Numbered from the stretch's first letter, positions 9,326 to 19,838 are shown. The stretch is 64,000 nt of DNA from Prevotella sp. CAG:891 (GCA_000437675.1 FR901744.1:8164-72163), one strand, 5' to 3'. A program made the numbers and translations. The notes: generated from the letters alone by a model not told the origin.

Positions 9326-9862
9326 AACTTTGCCTCAGTCGCAAAAGCTTGTGGTAAAATTCAAACATGCATCCCAGGTTTCAGACAGGCCTATTAGCCT
9401 TACTTTCTGTTGTAACACGATCGATGTCAAAGAACGCTGAATGAATAAAATAAGGAATACTGTTTTTTCATCCGTCAAGGCTCATGTGCAGCTTATCAAT
9501 GCTGTAGTGCTGCCTTTATTTCCGACTCCAAAGTCATTGCAAACCGAATGCAGAGTTAAGTAAGCTTGCTTGTATGAGCTATGCTGAGGTGAAGCCTGAT
9601 TTCGCCGTAGGCAAAGATACAACAAGTACAACCCGAAATCCAAATTTTTTGGGCACCTAATATCGCAGCTCGAAAGTTTACCACACCTCCGAATGGACAT
9701 TCAGCCCTTTATTTACGGGCATTTCAGTGCATTTTCCACACGCGAAAAAAATGAAATCGGGATATAACATTTTATCTCTTGCCGATTCTCAAAACGTACG
9801 AAGCAACAACGTTTTGCCTCACCCAAATGCTACAGCCACCACACCTTTTTACTGCTGGTTCG
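9326..9862. repeat. Long dispersed repeat R1 (blocks A and B adjacent)
   Basis: This stretch is repeated, with diverged but easily aligned sequence, at 34013-34366 (block A, here 9326-9652) and 34876-35083 (block B, here 9652-9862). Shared segments in block A include CAGTCGCAAAAG, GTTCAGACAGG, AAGAACGCTGAATGAATAAA and AGGCTCATGTGCAG. In block B they include CACGCGAAAAAAATGAAATC and CTCAAAACGTACGAA. No transposase or gene is recognisable. Block B encodes a short peptide also seen in the second copy (KMKSGYNILSLADSQNVR), more likely a by-product of repeat conservation than a gene. Together with the terminators on each side, R1 fills the gap between 9187 and 9995. Confidence 0.85.
9612..9644 (-). 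promoter_or_regulatory. Promoter inside repeat R1, reading into block A
   Basis: Minus strand: TTTG (9641-9644), a 21-base spacer and TATCTTTG (9612-9619). Start expected near 9607. The same pair is kept in R2. No ORF lies downstream on that strand before 9326, so the product would be a non-coding RNA. Confidence 0.6.
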
Positions 9863-9913
9863 AACTTTCCCATTCAAAAATCACAGTCGCTATGCAACTG
9901 TGGGTAAAAAGAA

Positions 9914-9965
9914 TTGGCCAAGATTATTGTAACCTAATAAATGGTTTACAAAAAATCTTGGCCAA
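9914..9965 (-). terminator. Terminator of the SurA-like gene
   Basis: TTGGCCAAGATT (9914-9925) pairs perfectly with AATCTTGGCCAA (9954-9965). The stem extends inward through GTAACC/GGTTTAC. On the minus strand it lies about 30 bases after the stop and is followed by TTCTTTTT. Confidence 0.85.
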
Positions 9966-9995
9966 AAACCTTTATGGTTATTCAGAATGAATTTA

Positions 9996-11345
9996 TCATT
10001 TTACCCAACCAGGATATTGGAAGGAACAGTTTCTCCATTCAGGACTTATGCGGATATAAGTAGTTTGAATTTTCTCGCGAATCCATTTTTCGATTTTTTC
10101 TTCACGTCTTTTTCCGATGACTACATCGCGTAAAGTCTGAAAATCTTCAGTCATACTTGCATGATGTCCATCAATCCTGTTTTTAAGTTTGATGACAGCA
10201 CAAACTACTTGTCCTTTTTCATTGGTCATTCTGAATGCACGTGAAACCTCGCCAACTTTCAGCGTATCAACAACCTTAGCAATGTCCTGAGGCAAATCTT
10301 TCATCTGAAAGCGTGAGCTGACCGACATGGTTTGCGGATTAACATTAGCCATTAAGCCATGGTTATTTCTGGTGTCTTTATCGTCAGACAAGGCTTGTGC
10401 AGCTGCATCGAAAGTAAATTTGTCAGCTCGAATATCATTTGCAATCGAATCTAAACGGGCTATACCTTTAGTAATTTCGTTTTCTTCGATGCGGGGTTTC
10501 AGAAGAATGTGACGGACGTTAATTTTATCGCCACGTTTATCAATTAACTGAATAATGTGGAAACCATATTCAGTACGAACGATTTTTGAAACCTTTTTAG
10601 GATCGTTCAAACTGAATGCGACATTGGCAAATTCAGGCACCCATTGATTTCGGCCACTATAACCTAATTCTCCACCATTTCGTGCAGAACCATCTTCAGA
10701 GTAGAATTTTGCAAGGGTTGAAAATTCAGATTCTCCAGTGTTGATACGTCGAGCAAAATCGCGTAAACGTCCTTCGATACGTTCAATTTCAGCACGTGAA
10801 ACTTTTGGCTCTGATGTTATAATCTGCACTTCTACTTGTGTAGGAATGAAAGGCAAACTATCAGTTGGCACATTCTTAAAATATTCACGAACTTCAGCGG
10901 GAGTAGCTTTTACGTTTTGAGCAATACTGCGCTGAACACTATGAACCATCTCACTTTCGCGAGCTTGTTTCTTCAAGATTTCGCGCATTTGCGAGATTTT
11001 ACGACCCATGATTTGCTCTACAGCCTCGCGTGAACCATAAGTTTGGATATAGTTACTAATTTGTTCGTCAACGCCACGTATGATATCTCCCTCGCTTACG
11101 TTGATACTGTCAAGTTCTGCCTGGTGAAGGAATAACTTGTTTACTGCTAATTTTTCAGGAATTGTGCAATATGGGTTGTTAAAAGGACTTCCCATAAGCT
11201 CAGAGCTAATACGCATTTCCTCAACATCTGAAAGCAAAATGGGTTCGTCACCAACGATCCAAATGATTTCGTCTACTACATTCTTTTGTGCGAACATGGC
11301 ACTTGGAAAGAGAGTAAGAAACGCAAAAAACAAATTCTTTATCAT
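9996..11345 (-). CDS. SurA-like periplasmic peptidyl-prolyl isomerase with two parvulin domains
   Basis: A 449-residue exported chaperone, probably helping outer-membrane proteins fold. I chose the ATG at 11345 (MIKNLFFAFLTLF...) because it begins a clean signal peptide ending AMFAQ; an in-frame Met at 11375 would add ten non-signal residues. A SurA-type N-terminal helical region (about 20-160) contains VVDEIIWIVGDEPILLSDVE. A first parvulin domain follows (near 165-270, ending EYGFHIIQLIDKR), then a more diverged second one (near 275-385, beginning NVRHILLKP). It is the last gene of the guaB-PpiC-SurA cluster, 127 bases after the PpiC gene, with a hairpin in between. Confidence 0.88.
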   Translation of the reverse strand: MIKNLFFAFLTLFPSAMFAQKNVVDEIIWIVGDEPILLSDVEEMRISSELMGSPFNNPYCTIPEKLAVNKLFLHQAELDSINVSEGDIIRGVDEQISNYIQTYGSREAVEQIMGRKISQMREILKKQARESEMVHSVQRSIAQNVKATPAEVREYFKNVPTDSLPFIPTQVEVQIITSEPKVSRAEIERIEGRLRDFARRINTGESEFSTLAKFYSEDGSARNGGELGYSGRNQWVPEFANVAFSLNDPKKVSKIVRTEYGFHIIQLIDKRGDKINVRHILLKPRIEENEITKGIARLDSIANDIRADKFTFDAAAQALSDDKDTRNNHGLMANVNPQTMSVSSRFQMKDLPQDIAKVVDTLKVGEVSRAFRMTNEKGQVVCAVIKLKNRIDGHHASMTEDFQTLRDVVIGKRREEKIEKWIREKIQTTYIRISPEWRNCSFQYPGWVK

Positions 11346-11408
11346 AAATGCGTTATAAATAATGTATCGCGCCATTATCGCAAGGGATAAGAGCTAAAAT
11401 ACAAGTGA

Positions 11409-11461
11409 AAAGGTAGTCTGAGCCGATTTTGCATTCAGTGAATAACGGCATGACTACCTTT
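11409..11461 (-). terminator. Hairpin between the two isomerase genes
   Basis: AAAGGTAGTC (11409-11418) pairs with GACTACCTTT (11452-11461), with inner GCCG/CGGC pairs. On the minus strand TTTTCAC follows, so it may be a weak terminator or attenuator between the PpiC and SurA-like genes. Confidence 0.5.
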
Positions 11462-11472
11462 AATCTGTTTTA

Positions 11473-12921
11473 TTATTGAATGGTTTTCAGTACTGCTTCG
11501 TCAATGCTGTATGTAAATTTCTTGCGCAGTTCCTCAACCCATTGCTTTTCCTTTGATAATTGGTAATCGCTAGTTACCTGTGCTTTTACGTCAAGGTATG
11601 ATTTGGGTTGTTTCTGTACTTTTCCGCTTACGCCACTAACAGCAAAATCTTTCATTACCTTATTGTCTTCCTTGTTCTTGTTTAGTTTAAATGCGTAGGA
11701 ATCAATGAAAGCATTTTCACCAGCTTTGCACAAGTATGGACCACTAATGGCAACCGTAACAGAGTCTTTGTTGAACTGTTGTTTTAATTGTTTACGCCAT
11801 TCTGTAGAGCCATTTTTAGCAAATTTCTTCAGCATTTTTTTGACAGCCTTAGCCTGTCCAGCCTCCTTGCAATGGAATACGAAACCTTTGAATCGAGCTT
11901 CATCCCAAGCATATTGCTTTTTGTGCGATTTATACCATTGTTCTAAGCCAACACTATCAGAGGCTGCAACGTCCCAAACCTGCTTTTTGCTGATTTCATA
12001 TAACAAGAGTCCGTCATGATATTCTTGAATAAGATAGCGGAGCTCAGGATTATGGGCAATGTTTGCATTCATTACACTGTCGAGAACGGCATCGCGTGTA
12101 AGTTTTCCGTTCGAAGCTGCAACAATTTTGTTAATTCTGTATTCGCTTGAAGCCTCTTCAATGTTTTGTCGTTTGAGCATAGCCATGATGTCGGGCAACA
12201 CTACATTATATTCATCGAGCGGCTTTCGGTTGTCCATTTTGATGATATGATAACCAAAAGGAGACAATACAGGTTTTGAAATTTCGCCCGTTTTAAGTTC
12301 ATAAGCAGCGTTTTCGAACTCTTTGACAAACGCTCCGGGACCAACCATTGGTAGTTTTCCACCTTTGACAGCACTTCCCGGATCATTGGAATACTGTTTA
12401 GCTAAGTCAGAAAAATCAGCACCCTGTTTCAGTGCTGCGTAAATAGAGTCTGCCTTCGCTTTGGCTTTATTTTTGTCAGCTTCTGTAGCTTTTTGATTGA
12501 GTTGAATAAGAATGTGTGATGTTTCAATCAAATCTTTTCCACCCAAATTCTTCTTTGTGTTATCGTAAACAAGATGTGCTATAGAATCAATAAACTGCTT
12601 ATCTACCATATACGGAGTAAGCTGCATGTCACGATAAGTACGGAATTCTTGTTGAAAACTGCTTAAGGTATCTAGGCGTGCAGCTTCAGCTGCAGCTACT
12701 TTTAATTTGTAGTCGATAAACATCGGTACATATTCCTGTACAGTTTTCTTTTCTACAGCCCCTTCTACATTTCCGTTTTTGTGGAATGAGTATTCAAACT
12801 CAGATTTGGTTACAGGCTTTCCATTGATTGTCATCAATATTGGGTCTGTTACCGACTGCGCCCCGGCTGAAACAGAGATAGCCAGGGCGAGAAGGGTTGA
12901 AAACAGATTCTTTTTTTTCAT
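11473..12921 (-). CDS. Parvulin-type (PpiC) peptidyl-prolyl isomerase, exported
   Basis: A 482-residue periplasmic foldase. The ATG at 12921 is preferred because MKKKNLFSTLLALAISVSAG is a good signal peptide ending AGAQ; the frame stays open upstream to 13161 but would run through the guaB terminator and into guaB. One clear parvulin domain occupies about 130-235 (ETSHILIQL ... YSNDPGSAVKGG ... PFGYHIIKMD). The C-terminal half (about 240-480) is helical, charged and not recognised. Its position between guaB and the SurA-like gene suggests shared expression, although a 14-bp hairpin separates it from guaB. Probably acts on outer-membrane protein folding; partner proteins are unknown. Confidence 0.87.
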   Translation of the reverse strand: MKKKNLFSTLLALAISVSAGAQSVTDPILMTINGKPVTKSEFEYSFHKNGNVEGAVEKKTVQEYVPMFIDYKLKVAAAEAARLDTLSSFQQEFRTYRDMQLTPYMVDKQFIDSIAHLVYDNTKKNLGGKDLIETSHILIQLNQKATEADKNKAKAKADSIYAALKQGADFSDLAKQYSNDPGSAVKGGKLPMVGPGAFVKEFENAAYELKTGEISKPVLSPFGYHIIKMDNRKPLDEYNVVLPDIMAMLKRQNIEEASSEYRINKIVAASNGKLTRDAVLDSVMNANIAHNPELRYLIQEYHDGLLLYEISKKQVWDVAASDSVGLEQWYKSHKKQYAWDEARFKGFVFHCKEAGQAKAVKKMLKKFAKNGSTEWRKQLKQQFNKDSVTVAISGPYLCKAGENAFIDSYAFKLNKNKEDNKVMKDFAVSGVSGKVQKQPKSYLDVKAQVTSDYQLSKEKQWVEELRKKFTYSIDEAVLKTIQ

Positions 12922-12940
12922 GAATTGAAATAAAGTATTA

Positions 12941-12991
12941 TTCAGTTGCAATAGAAAAACCTGAAAATAAAGTTTGACTATTGCAACTGAA
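12941..12991 (-). terminator. Terminator of guaB
   Basis: TTCAGTTGCAATAG (12941-12954) pairs with TATTGCAACTGAA (12979-12991) with no mismatch over 13 pairs and a 24-base loop. It lies 10 bases after the guaB stop. The T-tract on the minus strand is weak (TAATACTTTATTTC). Confidence 0.65.
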
Positions 12992-13000
12992 ATAAGAAGA

Positions 13001-14500
<1,500 letters not shown>

Positions 14501-14510
14501 TTATTGCGCA

Positions 14511-14542
14511 CAAAATTAAGCATTTCTTTTCTTACTTGCAAC
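14511..14542 (-). promoter_or_regulatory. Promoter of guaB
   Basis: Minus strand: GTTG (14539-14542), a 20-base spacer and TAATTTTG (14511-14518). The start would be near 14506, leaving a leader of about 20 bases before the ATG. Confidence 0.65.
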
Positions 14543-15017
14543 ATTGTTGGAATGCTTTTCTTGTTTTTTTTTTCGTGGTTGAGTGAACAGGCATCGTAAA
14601 TGCTTGTTCTGCTGTTTTTTTCGCAACTTTATGCCATGAATGCCGTTTATTTTCCAAGAGTACCTTTTCTAGTAGATTGTGCCTTGAGGGGGTATGGTGC
14701 TCATTTTCTTACTTCGCGCGTATAAATTTGCATTGTCATGTTGTTATCCTTTACAAAAAACTTCGACGCACCTTGATTGTGCTGTGTTTTCGCTTTCTGA
14801 GTAAAATCTTCTGATTTAGGTTCTGTAGGAATAGTATGTGTTGTATGGTTATTATTAGTCAGTTTGCTTACTTTTTATGGGTTGTAAATTATATAAATGT
14901 TTGTATGTGTACTATAATAAATGTAATTATCTGATTCTCCGCACATTTTGCTTCAAAGGCTAAATGATTGTTCGAATCTCCGCACTTTTGGGAATTTCTA
15001 AAGTGTTGGTTATCAGT
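14543..15017. other. Gene-free stretch with a short direct repeat
   Basis: No ORF with family resemblance was seen on either strand. The only structure is two copies of a 17-18 base sequence (GATTCTCCGCACATTTTG at 14933 and GAATCTCCGCACTTTTG at 14974), 41 bases apart and next to the iteron element at 15018. Confidence 0.5.
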
Positions 15018-15091
15018 AGTTTCACGATTGTCAAAACAAGCTCGGAACTAAATTCAATTAGCTCGGAACTAATTCACACAGTCGCGGAGTA
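15018..15091 (-). repeat. Iteron element copy 1 (three 21-bp units plus inverted half-site)
   Basis: Read on the minus strand, unit starts fall at 15091 (degenerate TACTCC), 15070 and 15049 (both AGTTCCGAGC), exactly 21 bp apart. An inverted half-site GAAACT starts at 15023, exactly 26 bp after the last unit start. The same design occurs at 34530, 49148 and 63595. Flanks resemble the other copies only weakly. The remaining DNA from 15092 to 15324 shows nothing else. Confidence 0.85.
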
Positions 15092-15324
15092 ATTTTTTAC
15101 GATAGGCTGGTGTGGGGCTGTATCCCGGGAATCTGGCAAATAATGGCTATGTGCTTTTTGTATAATTTTGCTTTTGTGGAATTAGTCTTTTTATAATTAT
15201 AGTGTGTTAGCAATGATGCTGTATAAGAATGATATGCCATACTTTTCTGCTGTTATGTGTGCAGAATCAGCTCAGTGCGGATGTTAGAATTTACGAGGCT
15301 GCACGATATGTAAGTATAAAGAAA

Positions 15325-15360
15325 ATCCCCGAATCAAGTTTGTGAATACTTGTCGGGGAT
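15325..15360 (-). terminator. Terminator of the UvrD-like helicase gene
   Basis: ATCCCCGA-AT-CAAGT (15325-15339) pairs with ACTTG-TCGGGGAT (15348-15360). On the minus strand TTTTCTTTA follows. Confidence 0.8.
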
Positions 15361-15422
15361 GAATGTATATCAGTATATGTTCGTTGCTGACAACTGTTTG
15401 TCTGTTTTATGCAAGTGAGGTA

Positions 15423-17891
15423 TCAACCCAAGATTGTGAAACGTGCAAATTTCACGAGTAAGTTTTTGATGCCAGCATCATCAAACTCAACTCTTATTTT
15501 TGCATTTTCGCCTGTACCCTCTGTTCCAATCAAAGTGCCAGAGCCGAAGCGTTCGTGTTTAATTCGGATTCCAGGTTTTAATTGGTCGGTTTTAATTGAT
15601 GAATTTGCGTTCGTCGTGTTTGCGGAACATCTGTTCACGCGTTTGAATCCTAAGGGAGGCGGTACGGGAGCTACACTTTTGGGAAAGTAGGGTTCTTTGC
15701 GGTAGCGGTTGTAATCATTGTAGGAATTGTCATAGTTGTTCGATTCTCTTTTACCTTGCATGGCACTTCTGAAATCGTCCTCGTTGGGCGAACCGAAAAA
15801 ATCATCGAAGTGGCGGGCCTTATCAAATCCACCATAGCTATTTTTTTGTACAAATGAATCGCGTCTGCTACTCAATGATTCACGTTGGGTGCTGTTTGAT
15901 GCAGATATCTGCCGCGGTCTGTCAGTTCTTTGGAGATACTGCTCGTCGATTTCGTCAATGAAAGGGCTAGGATCGCAGAACTGAAATTGTCCGTATCGAT
16001 AGCGCGAATGGGCATAACTTAAGTAGCAAAAGCGTTTTGCACGTGTTACAGCTACATAGAATAATCGGCGTTCTTCTTCCAGTTCCTTAGGATAAACGCG
16101 GGCATTTGCGTTCGGAAAAAGATCTTCTTCAAGTCCAGTTATAAATACCGCATCGTATTCCAAACCTTTCGCCGAGTGTATAGTCATGAGTGTAACTTTC
16201 GGCTGGTTGTCATTGTTATCTTCAGTATCGGTTAATAGCGAAACTGTGGCTAAGAATTCAGCCAATGAAACGTATTTTCTGGATTCGCTTTCGTATATGT
16301 CTTTTTCGTAAGACTGAATGGAACCTAAGAACTCGTCAATGTTTTCCTGTCGAGAAATGCTTTCTGCTGATTTCTCTGCAGAAATGTCTGCTGCAATCCC
16401 ACTTTTTGTAATGATTTCGCGAGTTATGGTTGAGGCAGTGCTTTTTTCAGATTTTTCGCGGAAAGTTAGAATCATTTCGCAAAATGTTGCGAGTTTTTTT
16501 CTGGCCGCAGGAGCTAACTTAATGCCAAATACTTCAGGATTACAAGCCACTTCCCATAAACTTGTGTTGCCGTTAATGGCTGCAATATGGAGTTTTTGCA
16601 AGGTCGTATTGCCTATTCCGCGTGCTGGATAGTTGACGATGCGTTTGAATGCTTCCTCGTCGTCAGTGTTGACTACTAAACGTAAATAAGCTAAAACGTC
16701 TTTGATTTCTTTACGCTGATAGAAAGATAATCCTCCGTAAATGCGATAGGGAATGTTGTACGATTGAAATGTTTCTTCAAACGAACGGCTTTGAGCATTT
16801 GTTCGGTAGAGTAGGGCAATATCGTTGTAATCGGTACCTTTCTGTTGTTTAAGTTTGATGATGTGGCGGGCAACTTTTTGAGCTTCTTCCTTGTCTGTTT
16901 GTGAATCAAACACTAGAATTTTCTCGCCAAATTCGCCCGACGCATAAACTTTCTTGGGAATTTGATTGCGATTGTTTTTGATGATGCTATTAGCTGCTTC
17001 GACTATGCATTGCGTTGAACGGTAATTACATTCCAACTTGATTAGGCGGGCAGTGGGATATTGCTGCTGAAAGTTCAAAATATTGCTGATATCTGCACCG
17101 CGAAATCCATAAATGCTTTGTGCATCATCGCCAACCACACAAATGCGCGATTCCTTATTAGTTAATAGACTGAGAATGCGATGTTGAGCCATGTTGGTGT
17201 CTTGATACTCATCAACGAGAATATAACTGAATCGTTGTTTGTAGCGTTCACGTACTTCCTCATTATCGCGCAAAAGCAAAAATGTGTTGAGTAGCAAATC
17301 ATCAAAGTCCATGGCTGCAGCCGCTTTCAGTCGTTGCTGGTAGACTGTGTAGATTTTATGTGTTTGCTCAATTCCTTCAGTATAGTCGCGTCGTTGGATG
17401 CTGGCATCATTGGCATACTGTCCTGGTAATATCAGGTGGTTCTTGGCTTCTGAAATGCGATTGGCAATCAGGTTGGGTTTGTATTTTTTATCGTCTAAAC
17501 CGAACTCTTTGATGATGGTTTTGATCAGAGACTTAGAATCGCCTGAGTCATAAATGGAAAAATCAGCAGGATAGTCTATGTACTCGTGTTCCATGCGAAG
17601 TAACCGGGCAAACAGGCTGTGAAATGTTCCGCTCCATAGGCCGTTGGCATTTTGTTCGGCACATATCATAGCAATTCTTTCGTTCATTTCGTGGGCAGCC
17701 TTGTTAGTAAAGGTAAGGGCAAGGATGCTCCATGGTTCATAACCATTTTGCAAAAGATAGGCTATTTTATAGGTAAGAACTCGCGTTTTGCCAGAACCTG
17801 CTCCGGCTATGACCAGAGATGGACCGTCGCAGTAGGTTACAGCCTCGAGTTGGGATGCGTTAAGAGATGATGAAAAAACAGATAAATCCAT
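15423..17891 (-). CDS. pcrA: UvrD/PcrA-type ATP-dependent DNA helicase (superfamily 1)
   Basis: An 822-residue 3'-5' DNA helicase for repair and replication restart. The Q motif LNASQLEAV (10-18), Walker A AGAGSGKT (29-36), LTFTNKAAHEM, Walker B VDEYQDTN, motif III DDAQSIYGFRGAD, motif V TIHSAKGLEYDAVFITG and motif VI VAVTRAKR are all present. After about residue 660 comes a low-complexity Arg/Ser/Tyr/Asn linker, then a compact C-terminal domain (about 770-822, GIRIKHERFGSGTLIG) typical of the RNA-polymerase-binding Tudor-like end of PcrA. That tail favours PcrA over classical UvrD; the symbol is used in that sense. Confidence 0.9.
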   Translation of the reverse strand: MDLSVFSSSLNASQLEAVTYCDGPSLVIAGAGSGKTRVLTYKIAYLLQNGYEPWSILALTFTNKAAHEMNERIAMICAEQNANGLWSGTFHSLFARLLRMEHEYIDYPADFSIYDSGDSKSLIKTIIKEFGLDDKKYKPNLIANRISEAKNHLILPGQYANDASIQRRDYTEGIEQTHKIYTVYQQRLKAAAAMDFDDLLLNTFLLLRDNEEVRERYKQRFSYILVDEYQDTNMAQHRILSLLTNKESRICVVGDDAQSIYGFRGADISNILNFQQQYPTARLIKLECNYRSTQCIVEAANSIIKNNRNQIPKKVYASGEFGEKILVFDSQTDKEEAQKVARHIIKLKQQKGTDYNDIALLYRTNAQSRSFEETFQSYNIPYRIYGGLSFYQRKEIKDVLAYLRLVVNTDDEEAFKRIVNYPARGIGNTTLQKLHIAAINGNTSLWEVACNPEVFGIKLAPAARKKLATFCEMILTFREKSEKSTASTITREIITKSGIAADISAEKSAESISRQENIDEFLGSIQSYEKDIYESESRKYVSLAEFLATVSLLTDTEDNNDNQPKVTLMTIHSAKGLEYDAVFITGLEEDLFPNANARVYPKELEEERRLFYVAVTRAKRFCYLSYAHSRYRYGQFQFCDPSPFIDEIDEQYLQRTDRPRQISASNSTQRESLSSRRDSFVQKNSYGGFDKARHFDDFFGSPNEDDFRSAMQGKRESNNYDNSYNDYNRYRKEPYFPKSVAPVPPPLGFKRVNRCSANTTNANSSIKTDQLKPGIRIKHERFGSGTLIGTEGTGENAKIRVEFDDAGIKNLLVKFARFTILG

Positions 17892-17931
17892 TAATCAAAT
17901 GTTTCTTGCTTGTTGACCTGTCACAGTGCTT

Positions 17932-18351
17932 TTATTTCTTCTTGTTGTCGTGTTGAATTTTTTGCTTGTAGAATTGTACTTTTCTGCATGCTTCTTCAAA
18001 ATCTTCCTGTGTAATGCTGTCGATTCCAGCACGCATCAAGCTGTCCATGCTCGATAATTCATGTTGTGCAGTTGCTAAGTCAATGGAATCCATAAGTAAA
18101 ATGCCTTGTTCTCGTGCATCAAGTGCCAGATAGCACTTCTTGCGCATTTTTTGTATTGTCGCTTTGGCTTCAGCAAACTCAGATTGAGCTAAGCACTCTC
18201 TGGCTGCGGTTAGCATTTGCTGCGCTTCGGCTTCCATTTTTGTGCGGTTTTCGCTGTATGCTTCAGTCTTGGTGTCTTCAGCTTTCTTTGAAGAACAGGC
18301 TGAGAGTGTTATACATAGAATGGTCAGTATGGAGAGGATTGGGCATTTCAT
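17932..18351 (-). CDS. Small lipoprotein of unknown function
   Basis: A 139-residue protein with a lipoprotein signal (MKCPILSILTILCITLSAC, Cys19 as the lipidated residue). The mature part is helical and charged, with coiled-coil character (EAQQMLTAARECLAQSEFAEAKATIQKMRKKC), ending in a Lys-rich tail. It lies 40 bases after the helicase start and 92 bases before the WecA-like gene. I do not recognise the family. Likely anchored in the inner or outer membrane facing the periplasm. No function is claimed. Confidence 0.75.
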   Translation of the reverse strand: MKCPILSILTILCITLSACSSKKAEDTKTEAYSENRTKMEAEAQQMLTAARECLAQSEFAEAKATIQKMRKKCYLALDAREQGILLMDSIDLATAQHELSSMDSLMRAGIDSITQEDFEEACRKVQFYKQKIQHDNKKK

Positions 18352-18443
18352 GTTTTTTGTAATGTTTGGGTTGTATGTGGTATGGATAAATGTTTAACTG
18401 CGAAAAGCAGCTGTTCAGTGGATAAAAAGAACTTTGCGGCTTG

Positions 18444-19574
18444 TTACTGCTTTGCAGCATTGCGCAGTTCATTTTTGCGGATTTTGTAATTCAGCCATAG
18501 GTTGAATGCCATAAAAATAGCAATGTCAATGCCAACAATGACGCTGATGCAGCAATTTCCGATGAGTAATAGGTAATTGATTAAGCAGAAGCTTAATTGC
18601 AGGGCTATGATTAGGCCTAATGCACCGTGCATACTGAATCCAGCATGTAAGCATTTGTGGTGAATGTGCGTTTTGTCTGGAAAAAAAATGGAAACTCCGC
18701 GTTTAATGCGCAGACAGGCAACTCGAACCAAATCAAAGCAGGGCACTATAACCAGGGTAAAAGGAACCAAGAATGTTATGTTGTTGTTATCAGTTGTTTC
18801 AACATGTTGGGGATTGCCAATCATGATATAGCGAATTGCCAGGAAAGCAAGTGCATATCCTAAGGTTAAACTGCCGGTATCGCCCATGAATGTTTTTGTT
18901 CCTTTTTGCGGATTCCCAAATATGTTATATATAAAGAATACAAGTATGCTACCCAATAGTCCCATGCAATATAGTGAGTAAAAGAGTAGATTTTCGAAAT
19001 AGTAGAGAATGCCAAATGCAAGGATTGCCAAAAATGACAAACTAGATGCTAAACCGTCAATACCGTCAATCAGGTTGATTGCATTTACGATGAGCAGTGA
19101 TACGAAGACGGTAATTGGAAAACTGAGCCAGGCCGGAATTTCTTCTAAACCAAACAAACCGTATAAATCGTGTATGTATAATCCACAGAATGGCAGGAAT
19201 ATTGATACAATCAGCTGAATTGCAAATTTTAGTGTAGCTGGCATTCCGAACAGGTCGTCGAGTAAACCTATCAGGTATAAAAGAAACATGCCAATGATGA
19301 CCAATATGGTTGACATATTGAATTGTGAAAATTTGTCGGAATTATTTATCATCATAAAGACCATAGTTCCTGCAACTCCTACAGACATGGCAGGTATAAA
19401 AAGAACACCTCCAAGTCGTGGGATATTGTTGATTCTGTGAACTTTTCGCTCATCAGGGATATCGTACATACCTCTTCTTTTGCAAAGCCGCAGTAACATG
19501 GGCATCAAAATGAATGTTGTAATCGTGCTGAGCCCAAAGGCTGTAAGCATATATAGAATGTTTGCTATATCCAT
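18444..19574 (-). CDS. WecA/TagO-like undecaprenyl-phosphate N-acetylhexosamine-1-phosphate transferase
   Basis: A 376-residue polytopic membrane enzyme of the MraY/WecA glycosyltransferase-4 family. It transfers a sugar-1-phosphate from a UDP-sugar to undecaprenyl phosphate, starting O-antigen, capsule or glycan assembly. About ten or eleven hydrophobic segments are visible. Conserved loops are DDLFGMPATLKF, the catalytic NAINLIDGIDGLAS, FMGDTGSL and the C-terminal HIHHKCLHAGFS sugar-specificity motif. The HIHH motif points to the WecA side rather than MraY. Which sugar it uses is not readable here. Two possible promoters lie upstream, one 67 bases away and one about 405 bases away. Confidence 0.88.
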   Translation of the reverse strand: MDIANILYMLTAFGLSTITTFILMPMLLRLCKRRGMYDIPDERKVHRINNIPRLGGVLFIPAMSVGVAGTMVFMMINNSDKFSQFNMSTILVIIGMFLLYLIGLLDDLFGMPATLKFAIQLIVSIFLPFCGLYIHDLYGLFGLEEIPAWLSFPITVFVSLLIVNAINLIDGIDGLASSLSFLAILAFGILYYFENLLFYSLYCMGLLGSILVFFIYNIFGNPQKGTKTFMGDTGSLTLGYALAFLAIRYIMIGNPQHVETTDNNNITFLVPFTLVIVPCFDLVRVACLRIKRGVSIFFPDKTHIHHKCLHAGFSMHGALGLIIALQLSFCLINYLLLIGNCCISVIVGIDIAIFMAFNLWLNYKIRKNELRNAAKQ

Positions 19575-19640
19575 TGAATGTAGGTTTTGATTTGTCGTAT
19601 TCTATTAAAAAGTAACGGCTTATTAGTTAATATATTGCAC

Positions 19641-19673
19641 TAAAGTTACAATATTTATTTAGGAAAATCGCAA
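19641..19673 (-). promoter_or_regulatory. Proximal promoter candidate of the WecA-like gene
   Basis: Minus strand: TTG (19671-19673), a 22-base spacer and TAACTTTA (19641-19648), one base off TAnnTTTG. It would give a leader of about 60 bases. Confidence 0.45.
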
Positions 19674-19811
19674 GTTTTAGCATGCTGAACACGTAATCCG
19701 AATTCAGCAGTTAAATTTGGCTGATTGTGTTGTTCGCTCGTTTCAGAAGTATGGCTGTTATATTGTCAATAAACCTTGAATTTGTTGTTTACTTATAAAA
19801 ATAAGTCTATT

Positions 19812-19838
19812 CACTTGAAATATAGCAGTTTTCAAGTG
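19812..19838. other. Hairpin in the WecA/panC intergenic region
   Basis: CACTTGAAA (19812-19820) and TTTCAAGTG (19830-19838) form a perfect 9-bp stem with a 9-base loop. No T-tract follows on either strand. A smaller stem (TGATTCT/AGAATCA) lies near 19893-19921. The role is unknown; nothing else was seen between 19674 and 19979. Confidence 0.4.

Noticed and set aside
9204..9440. 78-residue ORF after the nuclease gene
   Set aside because: It spans the nuclease terminator and the start of repeat R1.
9727..9990. 87-residue ORF in repeat block B
   Set aside because: Only the part within the repeat is shared with the second copy; the rest runs into the terminator of the SurA-like gene.
15018..15091. 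CRISPR-like array
   Set aside because: Units follow each other at 21 bp with no spacers, and no cas genes are present.
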